From Clostridiales bacterium (lineage in GTDB: Bacteria; Bacillota; Clostridia; Oscillospirales; Oscillospiraceae), in contig JAAYOP010000071.1 in NCBI GenBank assembly GCA_012520295.1, forward strand, positions 1 through 44,703: a stretch of DNA of 44,703 nt, given 5' to 3'. The translations under genes and the position numbers were made by a program. Of this stretch, positions 39,887 through 44,703 are shown piece after piece (position 1 is the stretch's first letter; each line of letters opens with the position of its first letter). The notes beneath the pieces are model-generated. The model ran no database searches. It saw only the letters and a list, made by a program, of their open reading frames with translations, and had not been told where the DNA came from.

Positions 39887-41134
39887 TCAGTCGTAAAGGG
39901 GATAAGCCTCACAAATCTCATTGACAGACTGCCTTATATAATCCGCCTTTGCTTCAAAATCAGTCGCGGTTAGGTATATGAGCCGGGCTATCTGCCTCAT
40001 ATTGTCTTCCTTCAATCCCCTGTTGGTGATAGCCGGGGTTCCCAGCCTTATGCCGCTTGTGACGTTGGGCTTCTGCGGATCGTTGGGGATAGCGTTTTTG
40101 TTTGCGGTGATATATACCTCATCCATCCGCTTTTCCATCACCTTGCCGGTCATGTTGAATTTTCTCAGGTCCACAAGCATCAGGTGGTTATCCGTACCGC
40201 CGGAGACCAGGTCAAAGCCCTCCTCCATCAGTCCCTGTGCCAGGGCCTTGGCGTTTTTGACTACCTGTTTCTGGTACTCAGTAAATTCAGGCCTCAAAGC
40301 CTCACCGAAGGCAACGGCCTTTGCGGCTATGATATGCATGAGGGGACCGCCCTGAGAGCCAGGGAATATGGCCTTGTCTATTTTGGCGGCAATCGCCTCG
40401 TCATTACACATCACCATGCCACCCCTGGGCCCCCGAAGAGTCTTATGGGTGGTGGTGGTAACCACATGGGCATGGGGCAGCGGATTGGGATGGAGACCCG
40501 CCACCACAAGCCCTGCTATATGGGCAATATCCACAAGCAGGTATGCGCCTGCTTCCTTTGCTATCTGCCCGATTTTTTCAAAATCTATAATGCGGGGATA
40601 CGCAGATGCGCCGGCCACAATCATCTTAGGTTTGTGCTCAAGGGCTAGCTTTCTGATATTCTCATAGTCCAGCGTATGGGTCTCCGGATCCACTCCATAG
40701 GGAATTATATTATAGTATTTGCCGGAGAAATTGGCGGGACTGCCGTGAGAAAGATGCCCGCCGTGGGCAAGGTTCATTCCCATAACCGTGTCACCGGGTT
40801 GGCACAGGGCATAGTATACTGAATAGTTTGCCTGAACGCCGCTGTGGGGCTGGACATTGACAAACTTTGCGCCAAACATCTTCTTTGCCCTGTCCCGGGC
40901 AAGATTTTCAACTATATCAACGTATTCACAGCCGCCGTAATAGCGCTTACCCGGATAACCTTCCGCATATTTATTTGTCAGAACGGTTGCCATTGCCGCT
41001 ACTACCTGCGACGATACCGCGTTTTCAGAAGCTATAAGCTCCAGGTTGCGCCTTTGCCTGCCATACTCAAGCTCGATGGCTTTCCCGACCTCCGGATCAT
41101 AACGGCTGATATACGACATTATATTCTTTATCAT
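39887..41134 (-). CDS. glyA: Serine hydroxymethyltransferase
   Basis: GlyA interconverts serine and glycine and loads one-carbon units on tetrahydrofolate, using PLP. The 415-residue protein has [16 protein letters not shown] near 29, [20 protein letters not shown] near 49 and [12 protein letters not shown] near 90. [17 protein letters not shown] and the PLP lysine in [16 protein letters not shown] are also present. The C-terminal [14 protein letters not shown] is intact. The start is the ATG at 41134 behind GGAGC; the longer frame runs into a REP-like repeat. It has its own promoter and no riboswitch that I can recognise. Confidence 0.96.
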   Translation of the reverse strand: MIKNIMSYISRYDPEVGKAIELEYGRQRRNLELIASENAVSSQVVAAMATVLTNKYAEGYPGKRYYGGCEYVDIVENLARDRAKKMFGAKFVNVQPHSGVQANYSVYYALCQPGDTVMGMNLAHGGHLSHGSPANFSGKYYNIIPYGVDPETHTLDYENIRKLALEHKPKMIVAGASAYPRIIDFEKIGQIAKEAGAYLLVDIAHIAGLVVAGLHPNPLPHAHVVTTTTHKTLRGPRGGMVMCNDEAIAAKIDKAIFPGSQGGPLMHIIAAKAVAFGEALRPEFTEYQKQVVKNAKALAQGLMEEGFDLVSGGTDNHLMLVDLRKFNMTGKVMEKRMDEVYITANKNAIPNDPQKPNVTSGIRLGTPAITNRGLKEDNMRQIARLIYLTATDFEAKADYIRQSVNEICEAYPLYD

Positions 41135-41171
41135 AAATGCTCCATATACCGCGTAAATAGCGTGAATAAAA

Positions 41172-41210
41172 CGCGGTGCCGCTTTTCCGGCCGGCGGCAC
41201 GCCGTATTAT
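41172..41210. repeat. REP-like GC-rich palindromic repeat, copy 3
   Basis: CGCGGTGCCGCTTTTCCGG then CCGGCGGCACGCCGTATTAT, upstream of glyA. The first arm is itself a palindrome (GCGGTGCCGC-like). It aligns with copies at 17349 and 19256. Confidence 0.65.
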
Positions 41211-41225
41211 ATCTTTTTCTATAAT

Positions 41226-41254
41226 AGTATAACTAAAATTTGCCGTCTTTACAA
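41226..41254 (-). promoter_or_regulatory. glyA promoter
   Basis: On the minus strand TTGTAA (41254-41249), a 17-nt spacer and TATACT (41231-41226) lie 92 bp before glyA. The REP-like repeat falls in the leader. Confidence 0.55.
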
Positions 41255-41360
41255 TCGACAAAAAAACAAAATATAATTATTTCATATCCGTATATATGTT
41301 ATAATCGATAAATAGGTGGTTTTCAACTGAAATTTCGAAGGAATAAAGGCGGATTTACAT

Positions 41361-41990
41361 ATGAAAAAAGATAGAATAAACCTGATAATAGAGACACTGG
41401 AAAAGGAGTACCCGGAGGCAGCCTGTTCCCTGGAGTATATCAAGGACTATGAGCTGCTTTTTGCTACGCGCCTGTCCGCCCAGTGCACGGATGAGCGCGT
41501 CAATAAAATTACACCTGTTCTTTTTGACAGATACAGATCCCTTTCCGATTTTGCCAACGCCGATGTTTCCGAGGTGGAGGAAATAATACGCTCCTGCGGT
41601 TTTTATAGAACAAAGGCCAGGGATATAGTAGCCTGTGCAAAGCTGCTGCTCCGGGAATTCGGGGGAAAAGTTCCCGACAATATGGAGGATCTTTTAAAGC
41701 TGCCGGGAGTGGGCCGTAAAACAGCCAATCTGATTTTGGGAGATATTTATAAAAAGCCTGCCATAGTTGCAGACACCCATTGCATAAGACTGGCAAACCG
41801 CCTTGGCCTGGCAGATTCCAGGGATCCCTTCAAGGTAGAAAAACAGCTTGCCGCCGTAATCCCCCCCGACAAGCAGTCGGACTTCTGCCATCACCTGGTT
41901 TTTCACGGACGCGCGGTCTGCAATGCCCGCAGGGCAAAATGCGATATCTGCGCTCTTGAAGGCTACTGCGAAAAAAGAGGCGTAGGCTGA
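41361..41990 (+). CDS. nth: Endonuclease III
   Basis: Endonuclease III removes oxidised pyrimidines and nicks abasic sites in base-excision repair. The 209-residue protein has LLSAQ-like ATRLSAQCTDERVN near residue 35 and the helix-hairpin-helix LPGVGRKTANLIL with the catalytic Lys. The catalytic Asp lies in VADTHCIRLANRLGL. The C-terminal iron-sulfur loop CNARRAKCDICALEGYC has the C-x6-C-x2-C-x5-C spacing. AAGGCGG precedes the ATG. A TATAAT lies at 41300-41305, with a poor -35. It is divergent from glyA. Confidence 0.96.
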   Translation: MKKDRINLIIETLEKEYPEAACSLEYIKDYELLFATRLSAQCTDERVNKITPVLFDRYRSLSDFANADVSEVEEIIRSCGFYRTKARDIVACAKLLLREFGGKVPDNMEDLLKLPGVGRKTANLILGDIYKKPAIVADTHCIRLANRLGLADSRDPFKVEKQLAAVIPPDKQSDFCHHLVFHGRAVCNARRAKCDICALEGYCEKRGVG

Positions 41991-42132
41991 TAAAGGTTTT
42001 GTTTCAGATTTCGCCGATCAGGAAATCACAAAAACCGCAGCTGATGTGTCAACTGCGGGAGATTTACCCTTCAAGGACATCACTGCCATTGCGGCGGCTC
42101 TGACTGTATAGGTAGCAAAGAGGGAGGACAGT

Positions 42133-42360
42133 ATGAAACGCTATGAGATGATTTGGGAGATATTTAATAATTGTAGCGGAAATCAGATGCGGGACGTGCA
42201 TATTGAAGAGATTGAAACAGATGACCCGGAGACATATGTGTTGTCAAAATTCAAAGATGCCCCGACCGCCTGTGAGTTTGAGACAGCTTCCGACGGCAGC
42301 CTGGTTTTCAATATAAGCTCCCATGGAATGCGGCAAAGGTTTTCATTTACGGAAATCTGA
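42133..42360 (+). CDS. Small conserved-looking hypothetical protein
   Basis: The 75-residue product has no recognised function. It is acidic in the middle (VHIEEIETDDPETYVLSKFKDAP) and ends in short strands (GSLVFNISSHGMRQRFSFTEI). The N-terminus MKRYEMIWEIFNNCSGNQMRDV is amphipathic. There is no membrane segment. GGGAGG lies five bases before the ATG, so translation is likely. It follows nth after 142 bp on the same strand and ends directly at a MITE-like repeat. Confidence 0.75.
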   Translation: MKRYEMIWEIFNNCSGNQMRDVHIEEIETDDPETYVLSKFKDAPTACEFETASDGSLVFNISSHGMRQRFSFTEI

Positions 42361-42361
42361 T

Positions 42362-42468
42362 TAATCATCGCTGGACAAACCCGTTTTATTTTGCCCATTT
42401 CGGATACATTTACCAACTGCACAATGGATTTGCCGATTACAACAAAAGACCTTATTCAGCAGGCATTA
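42362..42468 (+). repeat. MITE-like repeat, copy F
   Basis: This 107-bp copy has a degenerate left end (TAATCATCGCTGGACAA) and a clear right end (TTATTCAGCAGGCATTA). Between them are GATACATTTACCAACTG and an ACAATGGATTTGCC segment. It starts 2 bp after the stop of the small gene before it. Its last three bases form the stop codon of the nucleotidyltransferase gene on the minus strand. Confidence 0.65.
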
Positions 42469-43212
42469 ATTATCACCTGAGAGTAGCTTTTCCACCAGCT
42501 CCAGCTGCTCTTTTGTATTTACCCCCAGCATTTCATTGCCCAGCTGCCTGGTGCACACGCTCACCGGGTAGCCCCTTTTTTGCAGGATAACGGGAACATC
42601 AGTCAGATAGTATTCCCCCTGGACGTTGTCCGTGTCAAGGTGCTTTAACCCTTCTGAAAGGGCCTTACAGTCAAATATATAAATACCGCTGTTATACTCC
42701 CGTATCATTTGCTCCCGCTCGCTGCAGTCCCTCGCCTCTCTGATACCCAGAAAACTCCCGTTTTCGTCTCTGAGTATCCTGCCGAAGTCCATCTTTTCAT
42801 CGCTTATTCCCGAAAGAATCGTGCAGGCGCTTTTTTCCCTTCTGTGATAATCTATAAGCTGCTCATATGTCTTTGTCCTGACAAGGGGCATGTCGCCATA
42901 GCATATAAGGACATCCCCTTCAAATCCTTCAAGCTGCCCTCCGGCTGCCATAACGGCGTGTCCTGTTCCCAGCTGCTTTTCCTGCACGGCGTAATTGTAG
43001 CCGGGAAATGCGCTCTGTATGAACTCCCTTTTATAACCCACAACAATTATTATGTCCTTTTTGTCAATAAAGCCGAGAGCCTTAAGCACATAACCCAGCA
43101 GGGGCTTGCCCCCTGCCTGTCTCATTACTTTAGGTATTCCCGCTTCCTCAGAAGCCAGCCTTTTCCCCTTTCCCGCGCCGAGAACTACCGCTCTGAGCCG
43201 CTTTTTATCCAT
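42466..43212 (-). CDS. Stand-alone sugar-phosphate nucleotidyltransferase, GlmU N-domain type
   Basis: The fold joins a nucleotide to a sugar phosphate; in GlmU it makes UDP-GlcNAc. The 248-residue product matches only the uridyltransferase half. VVLGAGKGKRLASE near residue 9 is the pyrophosphorylase loop, followed by PKVMRQAGGKPLLGYVL and QEKQLGTGHAVMAA. YGDMPLV carries the metal-binding Asp, and EYNSGIYIFD lies near 175. The left-handed beta-helix acetyltransferase domain of GlmU is absent. Its stop lies in a repeat end, so a shortened C-terminus is possible. An AAGGA site precedes the ATG. A separate acetyltransferase or a different sugar is possible. Confidence 0.82.
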   Translation of the reverse strand: MDKKRLRAVVLGAGKGKRLASEEAGIPKVMRQAGGKPLLGYVLKALGFIDKKDIIIVVGYKREFIQSAFPGYNYAVQEKQLGTGHAVMAAGGQLEGFEGDVLICYGDMPLVRTKTYEQLIDYHRREKSACTILSGISDEKMDFGRILRDENGSFLGIREARDCSEREQMIREYNSGIYIFDCKALSEGLKHLDTDNVQGEYYLTDVPVILQKRGYPVSVCTRQLGNEMLGVNTKEQLELVEKLLSGDN

Positions 43213-43293
43213 ATATCATCAAATCCTTCCCATAGTATTAATGCCGGAATATGGACAACTGCTTGCCTGTTCCGGCATCTGTGTTTTCTTCTC

Positions 43294-44436
43294 TCAGGAG
43301 CTATAGTCGATACAGCTTGTTTCCGTTTCCCTTACTCTTCTGACCCTGAAGTTCCCCTCTGCCAGCTCATTTACAATATAATCGAGCCCTTTGGCAACCT
43401 CCTCGTCCGCTTTTAAAATCAGGTCGACGCGTTCTTCGGAAACCCTGAGAGTATTCAGTAAGCTTGATATCCTGAAACCGTCTTCAGCCGAATATTTTTT
43501 GCAGCTGTCATCAAACCAGAAGACTATGCCCATTTCCTCGGCCCTCTCTCTGAGTTCCTGCGACAAAATTCCATTATAGGCCGTTATAATCGTCCTTGTA
43601 TCGGCGGCTTTTCTAAGATATTCCGCCCCCTCAAGATACTCCTTTTCAATATCTTCAGCCAGATACAGTCCTATACGGTGGCCGGTTCCCAGGATTCTTT
43701 GAATTTGATTAGGATTCTGCTTTATGTCCTCAGGGGTGACGAAAAAGCATGCCTTATAATCTCTCAGATCCAGCTTCCAGAGCATTTCATCTACCCTGTC
43801 CCTGTCAAAGCCGTATATGGATATAAAAACCTCCACATTTCTTTTATCATACGGTGTTCCGCTTACCTGGGGAGGCTGGGACGGTTGACTTTCCTGCTGG
43901 ACGCTCAGATACCGGGTCAGCTCCTGCTGCATATAGCCCGATGCCGCGTTCATGTATATCTTGTCCTCAAGGACATATTCCTTCTTTATTCTGATTACAG
44001 TGCCAAAATCGGAGCTGATTTTTGAATAGGTTAAACCATAAAAATCGCATACCAGTTCAACAGGAACGAAAATCATGTCTTTTCTGGAAACCGCTTTATA
44101 TGGTTTTGCGTTTCCATCCTGATCGTATGTTGTATTGCTTTTCGTGTTGAACTCCAGGAACATCCTGTCTTTCCAGATAACGGCCGTTTCATTTGAAATA
44201 AAGGCATTTGTCCCCAGCACCGATCTCCCAAACTCGTCTTTTCTGCCAAAAATTACATATGGGACATATACGGTGCCGTTCAGCTCAAAGGGCATGGTGA
44301 GACTGCTCAGGGTCTCCGGCTCTTCATCATTTATAACGGTAAAATATATATCCGCGGCCTCGGCAGGCAGCACAAAGAAAGCAGACAGAGCCATTATCAT
44401 CACCAAAAGCAGTGCCGTGGCTTTTTTGTGTCTCAC
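43294..44436 (-). CDS. Secreted protein, deacetylase-like fold, likely non-catalytic
   Basis: The 380-residue protein starts with a signal peptide (about residues 1-28, cut after AEA). An N-terminal region of about 150 residues resembles the copper-amine-oxidase-type beta domain found in clostridial surface proteins (MIFVPVELVCDFYGLTY). A linker rich in Pro, Gln and Ser (about 180-195) follows. The C-terminal part (VEVFISIYGFDRDRVDEML, GTGHRIGLYL, TIITAYNG) looks like a NodB/polysaccharide-deacetylase barrel, but the metal-binding HxxxH and first Asp motifs are not evident. The start is a GTG with GAGG eight bases before. Function is unknown. Confidence 0.72.
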   Translation of the reverse strand: MRHKKATALLLVMIMALSAFFVLPAEAADIYFTVINDEEPETLSSLTMPFELNGTVYVPYVIFGRKDEFGRSVLGTNAFISNETAVIWKDRMFLEFNTKSNTTYDQDGNAKPYKAVSRKDMIFVPVELVCDFYGLTYSKISSDFGTVIRIKKEYVLEDKIYMNAASGYMQQELTRYLSVQQESQPSQPPQVSGTPYDKRNVEVFISIYGFDRDRVDEMLWKLDLRDYKACFFVTPEDIKQNPNQIQRILGTGHRIGLYLAEDIEKEYLEGAEYLRKAADTRTIITAYNGILSQELRERAEEMGIVFWFDDSCKKYSAEDGFRISSLLNTLRVSEERVDLILKADEEVAKGLDYIVNELAEGNFRVRRVRETETSCIDYSS

Positions 44437-44645
44437 CTTAATAACCTCATTCCCCTAAATTAATTATAAACAACTATATAATAGTGACGGTGTTTTTTTG
44501 TTCTTTGTTTCATCGTTTCTCTGTCTTTCTTTGAATTATATATTAATCAATACCCGCTTTCAAGAGCGGCAGCGGCAAATTCTGCGGTTGTCAAACATAT
44601 GGTCCATTTTTTTAGGAAGTCTGTCAATGGTAAGTAGTAGTAGCG

Positions 44646-44695
44646 CTGTGGGAAGCGTTGAAAAGTCTAACGCACCTTTTCAATGCTTTCCATAG
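44646..44695 (+). other. Long imperfect hairpin at the right edge
   Basis: CTGTGGGAAGCGTTGAAAAG (44646-44665) pairs with 44676-44695 over 20 bp, with three G-U pairs and a 10-nt loop. The G-U pairs hold only for a plus-strand RNA. No gene is visible in 44437-44703 otherwise. It may be a terminator, a structured RNA or a repeat cut by the window. Confidence 0.35.
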
Positions 44696-44703
44696 CTGTT
44701 GGA

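Noticed and set aside
41135-41360. Possible glycine or folate riboswitch upstream of glyA.
   Set aside because: Only a promoter and a REP-like repeat are visible; no conserved riboswitch core was found.

Overview
The window looks like part of the chromosome of an endospore-forming, anaerobic member of the Clostridia. It carries spoIIE, spoIIGA, sigE, sigG, a spore-coat transglutaminase (tgl) and a YlmC/YmxH-type protein. Near them are oxygen-protection genes typical of anaerobes: an NADH:rubredoxin-type flavoprotein, a 45-residue rubredoxin, Hsp33 and a four-motif ferredoxin. Shine-Dalgarno sites are strong and purine-rich (GGAGG type), and GTG and TTG starts occur. I see no rRNA, tRNA, CRISPR array, prophage or transposase gene.

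Layout. 1-375: outward-facing promoters at the left edge, then the lexA promoter. 376-2387: lexA-cysS. 2562-4456: a MATE exporter converging on a MarR regulator. 4501-7076: an S-adenosylhomocysteine hydrolase behind an MTA/SAH deaminase (SAH salvage). 7424-10162: a small membrane-anchored hypothetical and spoIIE. 10326-13033: a CYTH protein, a MocR-type regulator and an ECF S-component, all co-directional. 13140-22237: on the minus strand, a NifS-like desulfurase and a long translation block (rpsB, tsf, pyrH, frr, uppS, rbfA, nrnA, truB, ribF). 22462-26891: ymxH, then a BusR-like GntR/RCK_C regulator and a glycine-betaine ABC transporter. 27299-33926: the sporulation block sigG, tgl, an unknown gene, hslO, ferredoxin, sigE, spoIIGA. 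34161-35543: flavoprotein and rubredoxin. 35602-44436: hisC, a DUF951 protein, an S1 protein, rarA, glyA, nth, small hypotheticals, a stand-alone GlmU-like nucleotidyltransferase and a secreted deacetylase-fold protein.

Genes that work together. spoIIE and spoIIGA-sigE each have a SigA-like promoter with a 21-nt spacer, as in Spo0A-activated promoters. sigG has a SigF-like promoter, and the unknown gene plus tgl has a SigK-like one, so successive stages of the sporulation programme can be read from the DNA. The BusR-like regulator lies just upstream of opuAC-AB-AA, and an inverted repeat sits immediately downstream of the opu promoter. nrnA in the translation block belongs to the family that degrades pApA, the breakdown product of the nucleotide BusR proteins sense.

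The most unusual material is non-coding. Six intergenic copies of a MITE-like element share terminal inverted repeats (TAATGYCYRCTGAAYAA); one of them supplies a stop codon. A second, REP-like GC-rich palindrome of about 40 bp occurs three times. Other points of interest are a MocR regulator with Arg in place of the PLP-binding Lys, an operon junction joining two usually distant translation clusters (uppS to rbfA), and an acidic tail on ribosomal protein S2.
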